DNA from: G039954875 sp039954875
GTDB lineage: Bacteria; Bacteroidota; Bacteroidia; Flavobacteriales; Blattabacteriaceae
Assembly: GCA_039954875.1 (NCBI GenBank)
Contig: CP157202.1
Location: 434,001 to 498,000 of the forward strand
Direction: 5' to 3'
DNA length: 64,000 nt
Shown: in pieces, positions 40,876 through 51,400 of the stretch
Position numbering within the stretch: position 1 is the stretch's first letter
Layout: every line of letters begins with the position of its first letter
Position numbers and translations under genes: made by a program
The notes under the pieces: generated by a model
What the model saw: only the letters and a program-made list of their open reading frames with translations
What the model was told of the DNA's origin: nothing
The model's database searches: none

Positions 40876-42079
40876 TCAACCCGAAGTATCAAAAACCTCT
40901 AGGCCGATCTGACGTCCCTCATCAGTAGTAATAATAAGTATTTTTATCGAGGTATCATTTTTCTGTATCTCACGGATCATCGAAGTCTTCAAGGTATTTT
41001 CTCCTCATCCAAGGCAATACATAAAAAATATAAATCGGCACAGATGAGCCGATGAACTAGGATATCATTTTTTACCACCCCGCTAGTGAAAATTAGCTCA
41101 TCTAGACTTTTTATGACTGCACTAAAACTACCGATGTGCTTCTTGATCTTGTGCGCATACATCACATAAGATAGCTGGGCTTTCGCAGATATCTATATAT
41201 TGATAAGCTTGTTCGATGTCGTGCATATCGCTATGGACTGAAAGGGTCAATACCCCATTCTTTTTATTTAAGATCTCGGTTAAACTTTACGAGCTGTGAC
41301 CTGACCTAAGTGCATGAAAGACGACTGTGTTGTCCATATTGCCGGTACCGTGTATCCATGATCAGATCACTATTTGGAGTCAAAGCCCATATAAGTTTCC
41401 ACCTAAAGGCTAGCCTTAATAACTGTCGTACTAGCCCTATTATCTATATGCAGATTGATCAAGTTGCATCTAATAGTTTTTCAAATATTCCATTGCTTGC
41501 TGGGTTAAATATCGATGACTAATACTATAAAAATCATAGGTATGCACATGATATATTGTATAAAGCTTATCAGGAAGGGTATAACGGTAAGCCTTCTCGG
41601 GTAGACTATGATGAAAAATTGTATCGAAAATAGTTACTTGTCGCATTTTGGGGAAGATCTCTTCGGCTACTTCAATACCAAACATAATTGGTCGGATTGT
41701 GCAAGGGGGTTAGGTTAAAAAGACTTTTAACCTTATCCTTGACTCCTTTAATGATTAAACTTGTTACTGTCAACATCTCCCCACAGTGTACCATCTGATG
41801 TTCTACAGCACCGATCTAGTCAGGAGGGAGTTTGGATCACCCTATATCGGGATCCAAGACGATCGCGTTGACCCGTTCCAAACCCACTCGATGATAGGCG
41901 ATATAAAAATATAATGATCTTCTTTCCCATCGATCATACCTAAAGTAATTATGCTTAATCTGCTCTCCTGAAATCCCCATGCGCTTGATTAAATTTTTGA
42001 CCATAACTTTTAGGACAGGCATATCAATAAGTTTATATTTAATAGAATAGATTCCTGAGTTGATGACGAGTATCTTCAT
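40876..42079 (-). pseudogene. ackA: Acetate kinase, inactivated
   Basis: The minus strand starts MKILVINSGIYSIKYKLIDMP, the canonical acetate kinase N-terminus, though with IYS in place of the usual phosphate-loop SSS. It continues with FDTIFHHSLPEKAYRYTLP, HRYLTQQAMEYL and the C-terminal KNDTSIKILIITTDEGRQI. The sugar-kinase-fold core between these is broken by shifts and stops. The intact enzyme makes ATP from acetyl phosphate. Its ATG overlaps the pta stop (ATGA), a relic of the pta-ackA operon. Confidence 0.87.
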
Positions 42080-44170
42080 GAATGAGCAGTTTGTGTAGTA
42101 GTGTTGAAGATTGTATTATATATTCTACAGTAGCACCTAGGCCGAGGTCATTGATTGGGTTTGTTGAGAGTTTGCAAAACTGGTCCAATGGGTAAGGTTT
42201 TAGTTTCATGTTGTTCGGCTTTATAGGTATTATTGCCTGTATTGAGATCAGGAAAGATGATCAAATTGGCCTGATCAGATCCGGTCTAATTGGGCGATTT
42301 ATGTCAACGAACTTGCAGATCTACAGTAGCATCGTATTGGATATAGGCTCCTTTACGATCAATCAAGATATTTTGCTCTTGACAAGCATTTTGGCTTTCT
42401 TGACTTTTTCGACTTTTTCACCAGAACTATAATTTCCCTATGAATAGTAAAGCATGAGTACCTTGGGTTCAATACTAAAAGCCTGAGCCGTTTGGGCTGA
42501 AGCTATGGTAATATTCGGCGAGCTGTCTAGGAGTAGGATTGGGCATGATCGCTCAAGTTTATGAAGAATACCGAAGAGACGGTCTCAACTTCTTATCGAG
42601 TCTTGACGAACTGGAGTGCTGGACGGATGGTCTGAGCTGTAGTATGGGTTTTCCTAGAAATTATACCATAAGCTAAGTCTTTGTAGACCATCATCGTACC
42701 AAAATAGGAAGCATAGAGCATGAGATCTTTGGCCTGAACAATGAGCATACTTTTTCCTTACGCAGCTCATAAAAGGTATGAGGAAACTTTTGATATTGTG
42801 GTGCCCGCCCTAGAATCGATGAGGTGTATATGCTTCTTATCCCCCCCAATAGAGCTCCAGATTGGTCACATCAATTCGGATATTCTTAGGATCGCCTAGC
42901 ACAAGGGGGGTGATAGGCTGCTCATAACAAATTGGCCATAAACATTGAGATGGCTTGGAGGCTATGTTTTTCAAAACCTTCAGGCAATAACGATATACTT
43001 TTGCACCGTTCGGTTATTCTGAATCATATTGTATTGAAAGATCTTTGGAGTAATAATTTCCGAATGGAAATCAGTGATTTTCTGATCAAGAAATGATATA
43101 TAAGTGTGATATTAAAAAAGTTATATACTCCGTTTGATGTTGAGTGTATTCTCAGGATAGATCTTAGACTTGGTGTCGGCAATCTTATGAGTATCCTCAA
43201 AGGTACCGAACTTAACTGCTAAGATGGTAATAGAGTATGGGATATCTTTGAGGGGTCTCAGCACATTGTCTTCAGGCGTGGATCCCTCCAGTAAGGAACG
43301 ATATGTCAATATTTCGAGGATAAGTCGAATAAATGCTTGCCAGGAGTGTTGTATAAATTAGATTAGCCCAATCACCAGAAGTGATGATTAAACCACCTTC
43401 ATCAAGGCGATTGGGATAATTACTCAATTTTATGGATCCTACAATATATTTTATAACAATCTTATTCAAGTCCTTCTCTTCACTAAGAACCAATTTGGAA
43501 TTTAGCATCCTTTTCAGTTCTTTCAAAGTGGGCTTTCCTAGGTTGGGGCTGGAGAGAGATAGCGGCCTAGATTATCATTCTAAAGATCCTTATCCCAAAA
43601 TAACGTCTCAAGCACTGCCTGGGAGATCTCAGCTTTGTTGACTACAGTTATGATGATCTTTGTTGTCTTTGTATGGGATGGTATCACGTTCGATTAAAAT
43701 ATGATTAGCGAGCATTTGAGTGGATTTATTCCCCTTATTGACCACCAAGATGACGGGTAAATGCAAGTCTTTAACAATGAGGTTATTTATATCAAAATCG
43801 AAAAGACTGCCTTCGTTGAAAAATCTACCCCTTTGACTACGATAAAGTTATAGTGTTTTTCTAATTTTTTATACTTGTCGATAATTTTATTAAAGAGCTC
43901 ATTCATCTTGCCAGCATTGTGCAATGTCACAGCCTCGCTACGGGTGAAGGCAAAGACATCTTCGTTATAAGCTATCTTAAGTTTGAAATGTGAAAGGCCT
44001 CTGTATCGATATGGTTGTTTTTGGCGCGTTGGTAGTTATCATTTATGATCGGGTAGAAAAAGGCTATATGCGATGTCTTTTAATAATCATCTGCATTATT
44101 CCTAAGGTGATGAAAGACTTATAACTATACGAATCTGTAGTCACAAGGAATATGAAGCGGTTCACAATCC
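42076..44170 (-). pseudogene. pta: Phosphate acetyltransferase, inactivated
   Basis: The remains follow the long, two-domain Pta. The N-terminal part reads LVTTDSYSYKSFITLGIM, YNEDVFAFTRSEAVTLHNAG and KKLEKHYNFIVVKGVDFS. The DRTGG-type middle survives as an 84-codon open piece (43272-43526) and a 62-codon piece. The C-terminal transferase reads TPKMFQYNMIQ, YFGTMMVYKDLAYGM, IRPALQFVKT and PIRPDLIRPI, ending NTTTQTAHS plus a stop that overlaps ackA. Stops and shifts occur throughout. Pta converts acetyl-CoA to acetyl phosphate. Confidence 0.85.
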
Positions 44171-44396
44171 TTCAGCATTTAGGCAAAGGTATTGAATTCT
44201 CTGCACGAGTTTAGAATGATAAAAATATTATCTTGGTATGGCTCAATTGGGTCAAGTCCAATCATGAAAAAACGGCGTACAGCTGATTTAGCTATTCTTT
44301 TCATTGTATGAGTTTTCTTGATCATATGGATCCGGTGATATCCCTAATGGGATGATAAGTTACCATGAGTGTTTTTACATCTATGTGAGTGAGTTT

Positions 44397-45355
44397 ATGA
44401 GGAGTTTCTTTAAAAACCTTCTATTTTAGGTTGGAAAATTTTTATACTATTATTGATCTTAGGCCTACTCTTCTTTCCTGTATGGTTGCTGAGTAGGTAC
44501 ATCGCAGAGCAAAACTTAGATGATGGCTGATCCTCTATTGGATTTTGATCTTTTATTTTTTTGTATTTTTTCTTTCAACTACTTTGTGGGGTCCTTTGTG
44601 GGGTCAATTATTACAAAACTATGATAATAAATCAATTGACTTTTGAAAAAGTAGAATTATTAGCAATAGCTTTGAAAGCAGTAGCAAATATTCTTCTGGA
44701 AAAATGTATCCAGCTGCGCAAAGTATTATTACCTGAGGACAAAGAGGGAATATTTTATCTCAATCAAGATAAGAAAAGTATCATGCAAGACCGCCCAAAG
44801 GGGGTTTGCTGTACTTGAGTAAGGACCTTTTTATCTGAACTCATATAATATCTCTGTCAAAACCTCGTTATTTTCTCGATCGCTCTCCCATCTAGGTATA
44901 TCGGGTTATTACAGTCCGTTTTCAGGAGAAGTACAGATGAATTTTGAAATTCTAAATATCAGTTTTCCCTTTACAGTCATGCATGAGATGAGCCATCAAT
45001 TGGGTTTTGATTCGGAGAGTGAAGTCAATTTTTCTGGTTTTTAGCCACTATCTCTACAAAAGATCCTACTTTTCAATACAGTGCTTACTTCACAACTTTA
45101 AATTACATCCTTCAACAACTTTATATTATTGATAACAATGATTTTAAAGCGCATGTGCATCAATTCACCCCTTCTATGTAATGAGATTTTGAAGCCTACA
45201 GAAACTATTTAAAAAAAAACGTCTAGGACTTTTGAGAAGATTTACCAGTAAGACAAACGACAATCTTTCTCAAATTCAACGGATAGAAAGATGGTATCTA
45301 CAGATATAGGCGTTTTACGGAACTATTCATGGCTCAGTACGAGATAGAAAAGAAG
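44397..45355 (+). pseudogene. DUF3810 family membrane protein (zinc-protease-like), inactivated
   Basis: The plus strand begins with membrane segments and then carries an 85-codon open piece (44561-44818) reading LLCGVNYYKTMIINQLTFEK, close to the WGLNYYRPP block of DUF3810. Downstream are GYYSPFSGEVQ-like text, the metal-site motif VMHEMSHQLGFDSESEVNFSG, and after a shift in a T5 run TKDPTFQYSAYFTTLNYIL. The C-terminus reads KDGIYRYRRFTELFMAQYE. One base lost in the T-run at about 45038 is the clearest break, with other stops upstream. Confidence 0.75.
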
Positions 45356-45475
45356 GATAAGACCTTTATAAGGGTTCTTTTTAATAAACCAAAGATTATT
45401 TTCGAATAAGTCTTTCAGAACAGACGACAGAAAATTTCTTTCCCCTTCATTCATTCAAAATCTCATCAGGGTTTT

Positions 45476-46660
45476 TCGATGATGGTAATTCACTTGAACA
45501 ACTGCATTTCGGTGATTACTAAGGGTGGTTTCAAGCGGATGATGTTGCCATGAGTAGATGTGGCCAAAAAGTTGTTGTCTTTCAATCTTAATCAAATTTT
45601 TAAAGCAGTAGTATTTTTAGGATCCACATCGGTAATAACCGTATTCAAGAGATCCTTGTCTCTAACTTCTTTGATAATGGGAAAGCGTTTGGCCAATTTA
45701 CCTACCTCCTGACTAAATATCTCCCCGAGCCGATGGGCATTATTAGTAATTTTTTTCTGTACGATCTCCAATGCTGCCATAGCTACGGCACAAACCAAGG
45801 AATTTTCACCGAAGGTAGAACCATTAAAACCGCCCGACACTGGATAAACATCTCCTGAATGAGCTTTACCAAGAATAAGAACGTGTGGCTAGACCCCTTC
45901 ATGATTACAAGTTAATATCTTTTCCGTACGATCAATACCGGTCTGGACTTCATTAGCAATGAAGAGTATTTGATATTTTTGACAGATATTACGACATATT
46001 TTCAGGTAGCCTTTATCGTGGATAAATACATCTGCTTTTCCTTTCCTTGGATGAGTGCGATGAGAAAACTTGCGATATTTTAATTTTTCACTAAAACTTT
46101 TTCTAAAACTTTAAGATTCTTATAGGGTACAGCGACAAAACCCCGCATATAGGTCCCATAATGTGTATAAGTTTCCGGATTACAAGAAAAGGATATGATC
46201 CCCCTAAAGTACGACTATAAAAGTTGTCGTCTATCGACGACAATGAGCGCCTAATTTTGATACGTTTTTTAGTTTTCATAGGCCCATTTCCGACGTGGTT
46301 TGATGGCTGTATCGACGGCCTATGCCCTATTATTGATCGGGAGGACTTTGTCAAATCTGAAACATCAAGTGATGTATCATTCATATAGGTCAAGTAGATT
46401 GTTATAAAAATCCCTATAAGGGAAGTCAAGGTAAGCCTTCGAGCCTAATTTTGGAGGGTTTGTATGATCCATGGATTATCATACCTCTGATTAATAGTAT
46501 AACATGCTAACAAGAAATCATGATATCTATTTTCTTCTACATCTCATAAAAATACACCTTTTCCTCTTTTGAGTACTACGGGCAACGGATGATAATTGTG
46601 TGCACTATGTTTTTCTTATAATTAGATAAAACTTTAGGCACCTAAAGTGTTTGTATGATG
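45476..46660 (-). pseudogene. rocD: Ornithine aminotransferase, inactivated
   Basis: The minus strand reads EKHSAHNYHPLPVVLKRGKG at the N-terminus, FL-stop-DVEENRYHDFLLACY, then RTLGGSYPF, GYLKICRNICQKYQILFIAN, EVQTGIDRT, KAHSGDVYPVSGGFNGSTFG, an 82-codon open piece to 45592, and the tail STHGNIIRLKPPLVITE. These are the landmarks of PLP-dependent ornithine-oxoacid aminotransferase. Stops and shifts split it. The reaction yields glutamate semialdehyde, which also links to the proline catabolism lost at 20.7 kb. Confidence 0.87.
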
Positions 46661-46680
46661 AATCTTATGGCTATTTGATT

Positions 46681-46688
46681 TACTTTTG
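46681..46688 (+). promoter_or_regulatory. Putative -7 box of the oxyR-like gene
   Basis: TACTTTTG on the plus strand matches TAnnTTTG and leaves a leader of about 70 nt to the ATG at 46765. A TTTG lies further upstream (46650-46653) but at 27 nt spacing, which is outside the usual range. Confidence 0.35.
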
Positions 46689-46764
46689 TAAGCAGATTTC
46701 ACGATTTACCCAGGTTTTTTTAATCAGTCCATTCTACCAAGCTTTATAAAATACTTCTACATAT

Positions 46765-47715
46765 ATGACTATAAGACAGCTACAATATTTGCTTTCTGTA
46801 GCCGAATATAAGAATTTTACTACGGCTGCCGAGCGCTCTTTTGTCACACAGCCCACCCTAAGTATGCAAATCCAAAAATTGGAAGAAGAACTAGGGATTG
46901 AATTGTTAGATCGAACCTCACATCCGATTGTCCCTACACGTATCGGAGGAAAAATCATAAAACAAGCTAAGGTAGTACTCAACGAACTTCTTAAGATTCA
47001 ATACATCATTCATGAAGAAAAAGGTGGTGTAGAAGGTACATTTAGCCTAGGCATCATCCCTACCGTAATGCCTACGCTACTACCGATATTCTTAATGAAC
47101 TTTTTAAAAAAATTCCCTAAAGTGATGCTTAAAATAAGGGAATCCACTACCGAACAAATGATCCAAGAGCTCAAAGAAGATACCTTAGATGTAGGTATCG
47201 CTGCAACCCCGCTCGAGAACAACATGATCATAGAACATCCTCTTTATTATGAGCCCTTGGTAGCCTTTGTGCCTGACACACATGGCCTATTCAAAAAAGA
47301 AATCCTACACCTCAATGATCTGAATATAACAGATATTTTGCTGCTTGAAGAAGGTCACTGCTTCCGCAACAATATATTGAATATATGTGAGAATAGAAAG
47401 ACGAAAGCTCACCCTAAAGTATACTTTGAAAGTGGCAGTTTAGAAACCTTATTGAAATTGGCTAAAGAAGGCCTGGGCATCACACTTTTGCCACAGTTAC
47501 AAGCCGAAAACTTAGAAGAATCGGATCAAAAACTAATTAAAAAATTCGTAGCTCCTCCACCTACAAGAGAAGTCAGTATAATCTATCATAAATCACAATT
47601 TAAGCTTCCTTTCATCCAAGCATTGGCCGAAATGATAAAAAACCTTATACGAGGTAAACTTCTTTTGGAAAGCACCAACATATCCAAACCAACGATAAAG
47701 ATTTCTGTTTCATAA
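46765..47715 (+). CDS. oxyR: OxyR-type LysR-family peroxide sensor
   Basis: OxyR senses hydrogen peroxide by forming a disulfide and then activates antioxidant genes. The 316-residue protein has an N-terminal LysR helix-turn-helix (FTTAAERSFVTQPTLSMQIQ) and a substrate-binding-type effector domain. In the effector domain, EEGHCFRNNILNIC places cysteines at C199 and C208, the same numbers and spacing as E. coli OxyR. The C-terminal LAKEGLGITLLPQL is standard. It is the only intact gene between metE and the rpoC block. tpx is a plausible target, but no operator was identified. Confidence 0.9.
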   Translation: MTIRQLQYLLSVAEYKNFTTAAERSFVTQPTLSMQIQKLEEELGIELLDRTSHPIVPTRIGGKIIKQAKVVLNELLKIQYIIHEEKGGVEGTFSLGIIPTVMPTLLPIFLMNFLKKFPKVMLKIRESTTEQMIQELKEDTLDVGIAATPLENNMIIEHPLYYEPLVAFVPDTHGLFKKEILHLNDLNITDILLLEEGHCFRNNILNICENRKTKAHPKVYFESGSLETLLKLAKEGLGITLLPQLQAENLEESDQKLIKKFVAPPPTREVSIIYHKSQFKLPFIQALAEMIKNLIRGKLLLESTNISKPTIKISVS

Positions 47716-48147
47716 TAAAATCACTTCTATATGTTTTCTTAGACTATTATTTTAGGAGTACCTTCCATTACTTGATGATTACGCGAATCAAAATGCAAGT
47801 TGGAGATATTTTTCTATGGGGGTATCCTTGATTGTTAATATTTTCTAGGCTCAATATTGTAGGGATGCTGATGGCTCTGACTATAAAGCATAAATAGTTT
47901 GAAATGATGGGTAGAGATATTTTAATTATTAGATTTTGCAGTGGTTTTATCATCTTATCAGTTTTGGCCTTGAAAACAACATTAGCTGATCTAAAACAAA
48001 TAACTGTGACTTACCATAGTTTATTTCAGTATGATTATAGGTATAAGTCTATGGGCTTTAGTTATGGATATATTACCAGTAAGATATCTATAACGGTGAA
48101 AAGAAAAAAGTTATCCCTTTTTATATGATCTTATCTAAAATAAGAAA
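47716..48147. other. 432 bp spacer after oxyR
   Basis: A 74-codon plus-strand frame at 47904-48128 starts MMGRDILIIRFCSGF with a hydrophobic stretch and ends in a basic tail. I do not recognise it, and nothing upstream supports translation. It may be a gene remnant. A 6-bp AT hairpin (48129-48145) lies just past the DUF3467 stop but lacks a T-run. Confidence 0.3.
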
Positions 48148-48459
48148 TCACGCCTCTCCTCTGAAAGGACTGAAGTTGATCAACATTCTTTGTTCCTCTC
48201 CTATCTTTCCGTAATGAGTTTCGTAATTATCTAAGTTTTCTTTAATCACCTGTTGTAAGCGCTTGAGATGTTGAGGGGTCAATATCACTCGAGATTTGAT
48301 ACGTGCTTTAGGCATGCCAGGCATAAGACTGACGAAATCCAAAACAAATTCTGTCGGCGAATAGTTGATGATGCCCATATTAGCATAGACTCCATCGGCA
48401 ATGTTATCTGGTAACTCAACATCTAATTCTTCCTTATTTTCAGCCTGCGTACTCATCAT
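48148..48459 (-). CDS. DUF3467 domain protein
   Basis: The 103-residue acidic protein has the DUF3467 core: ADGVYANMGIINYSPTEFVLDF, then ARIKSRVILTPQHLKRL. Members are small soluble proteins of unknown function widely found in bacteria. In Bacteroidota the gene commonly follows rpoC, as here with a 2-bp gap, so it is probably co-transcribed with rpoBC. The position suggests a link to transcription, but this is not shown. The first residues are MMSTQ, so the exact start is uncertain by one codon. Confidence 0.88.
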   Translation of the reverse strand: MMSTQAENKEELDVELPDNIADGVYANMGIINYSPTEFVLDFVSLMPGMPKARIKSRVILTPQHLKRLQQVIKENLDNYETHYGKIGEEQRMLINFSPFRGEA

Positions 48460-48461
48460 AA

Positions 48462-51400
48462 TTAATTTTCATCAACTAACTGGGCCCACTCTTCTTTAGA
48501 TCCTACGAGGATTTCTTCGTATTTTCTCAAACCAGTACCTGCAGGAATTTTGTGCCCTACAATGACATTTTCTTTTAAACCGTTTAAATAATCGGTCTTA
48601 CTACTCACGGCTGCTTCGCTCAAAACTTTTGTCGTCTCTTGAAAAGATGCTGCTGAGATAAATGATTTAGTTTGTAAGGCTGCTCGTGTGATACCCTGCA
48701 AAATAGGCCTAGCTGTAGCAGGTATGGCACTTCTAGCGACTACTAGCTTTTTGTCTTTGTATTTCAAAACGGCGTTTTCATCGCGTAGCTCACGGGAAGT
48801 GATGATCTGACCAGCTTTGAATTGTTCGGAATCTCCAGGATCTTCGACCACTTTCATACGGAAGGTATTTTCATTCTCTTCGATGAAATCATCTTTGTGT
48901 TCGATATTGCCTTCTAAGAAACGGGTGTCTCCTGCATCATCGATCTCAACTTTACGCATCATTTGCCGGACGATGATTTCAAAATGTTTGTCATTAATCT
49001 TGACACCTTGTAGACGATAGACTTCTTGAATCTCATTGACTAAATATTCTTGAACTACTCTAGGGCCTTTGATGTTCAAAATATCATTAGGTGTGATGGC
49101 TCCGTCTGACAAAGGTGTGCCAGCTTTTATGTAATCGTTTTCTTGTACGAGGATTTGACTAGAAAGTTTGACGAGATACTTTCTGAGCTCACCGGCTTTG
49201 GACTCGACAATGATCTCACGATTGCCTCTTTTAATTTTGCCGTGGCTCACGATGCCATCTATTTCGGAAACGACAGCCGGATTGGAGGGATTCCGTGCTT
49301 CAAACAACTCGGATAGACGAGGTAAACCACCTGTAATATCTCCTGATTTGGCTACCTTGCGCGGTACTTTGATTAAAATCTTTCCCACTTTGATTTTTTC
49401 TCCATTTGCGACGACCAGGTGAGCACCTACGGGTAAATTGTATACTTTCAATTCCTCTCCTTGATCGTCTACGATCTTCAAAGTAGGGATGAGTTTTTTG
49501 TTCCTGACCTCGGAGATCACTTTTTCTTGGAAACCAGTCTGCTCATCGATCTCTACTTGATAGGTGAGACCTTGTTCTATATGTTCGTATACCACAGTAC
49601 CGGCCAATTCTGCAATGATCACCGCATTATAAGGGTCCCACTTACAGATAAGGTTTCCTTTGGCAACTTGAGCCCCATGGTTTACGTAGAGAATAGCGCC
49701 ATAAGGTACATTATTGGTCATGAGGATTACTCCTTCTTTGCTGATTAGTTTCATCTCTGTAGAACGGGATACGACTACCTTATTATCCGAATCATCTTCG
49801 GTCTCGACGGTTCTGAGGTCTTCAAACTCTATTATACCCTCATATTTGAGGCGGATCTGCGATGATTCTGCAATATTACCAGCGGTACCTCCAACGTGGA
49901 AGGTGCGGAGCGTAAGCTGTGTACCGGGCTCACCGATAGATTGTGCAGCGATGACACCTATAGCCTCACCTCTTTGTACGAGTTGTCCAGTAGATAAGTT
50001 ACGTCCATAACACATGGCACAAATTCCCATTTTGGATTCGCATGTCAGCGGAGATCGTACTTCTACCGTCTCAATACCAGCCTCTTCGATCCGGAATGCA
50101 TCTTCCTCATCAATCATTTCACCAGCTGCGACCAGTAGTTCTCCTGTCGTAGGATTACAAATATCGTTTAAAGAGATACGTCCTAGGATACGATCGGACA
50201 AGGGTTCTACGATTTCTTCATTTTTCTTCAGCGCAGAAATATCTACCCCCCGTAAGGTGCCACACTCGTCTTCTCTAACTATCACGTCTTGGGCTGCATC
50301 TACTAAACGACGTGTCAAATATCCGGCATCTGCAGTTTTTAAAGCTGTATCGGCCAGACCTTTTCGGGCACCATGAGTCGATATGAAATATTCTAGAATG
50401 GTAAGGCCTATAAAAAAGTTAGATATGATAGGGTTCTCAATGATTTCCCCTCCCCCTACACCGGTCTTTTGGGGCTTAGCCATCAATCCACGCATACCTG
50501 AGAGCTGGCGAATTTGTTCTTTTGAACCACGTGCTCCGGAGTCAAGCATCATGTATACAGGGTTGAATCCTTGTCTATCCTCACGCATATGTTTCATCAC
50601 CTTTTCGGTGAGCATGGCATTGGTATTGGTCCAGATGTCAATGACTTGGTTGTAACGTTCGTTGTTGGTGATCAACCCCATATTGTAATTCATCTTTACA
50701 ATATCTACTTGTTTGATCGCTTCTGCTATCATGTACTTTTTGTCTTTAGGTACGATAATATCGCCTAAACCAAAGGACAATCCGCCTCTGAAAGCATTGT
50801 AAAAACCCAGCTCTTTGATGTCATCCAAAAACTTGACGGTAGTAGGCACGTTGGTCAAATTTAATATTTTACCGATGATCTCTCTTAAGGACTTCTTCGT
50901 CAATAATTCATTTATATAGCCTACTGCTTTAGGGACAACTTGATTGAATAATACTCTACCCACAGTAGTCTCAATGAGTTCTTCGACAAAAATATCACCT
51001 TTATGTACCCTGACTTTGACTGTAGCATGTAACTCAACAATTTTTTGATTGTAGGCGACCTCTACCTCTTCAGAGGAAGAAAAAACAAGTCCTTCTCCCT
51101 TAATTGTCCGCTCCGGGGTAGACTTCATAGCTTTGGTCATGTAATACAACCCCAACACCATATCTTGTGAAGGGACGGTGATCGGAGATCCATTTGCTGG
51201 ATTCAAAATATTTTGGGAGGCCAACATCAATATCTGAGCCTCTAAGATAGCTTCAGGAGATAGAGGTAAGTGTACGGCCATTTGGTCGCCATCGAAGTCA
51301 GCATTGAAAGCGGCACAGACTAAGGGGTGTAATTGAATGGCTTTACCCTCGATGAGTATTGGTTGAAATGCTTGGATACCTAATCTGTGCAAAGTCGGGG

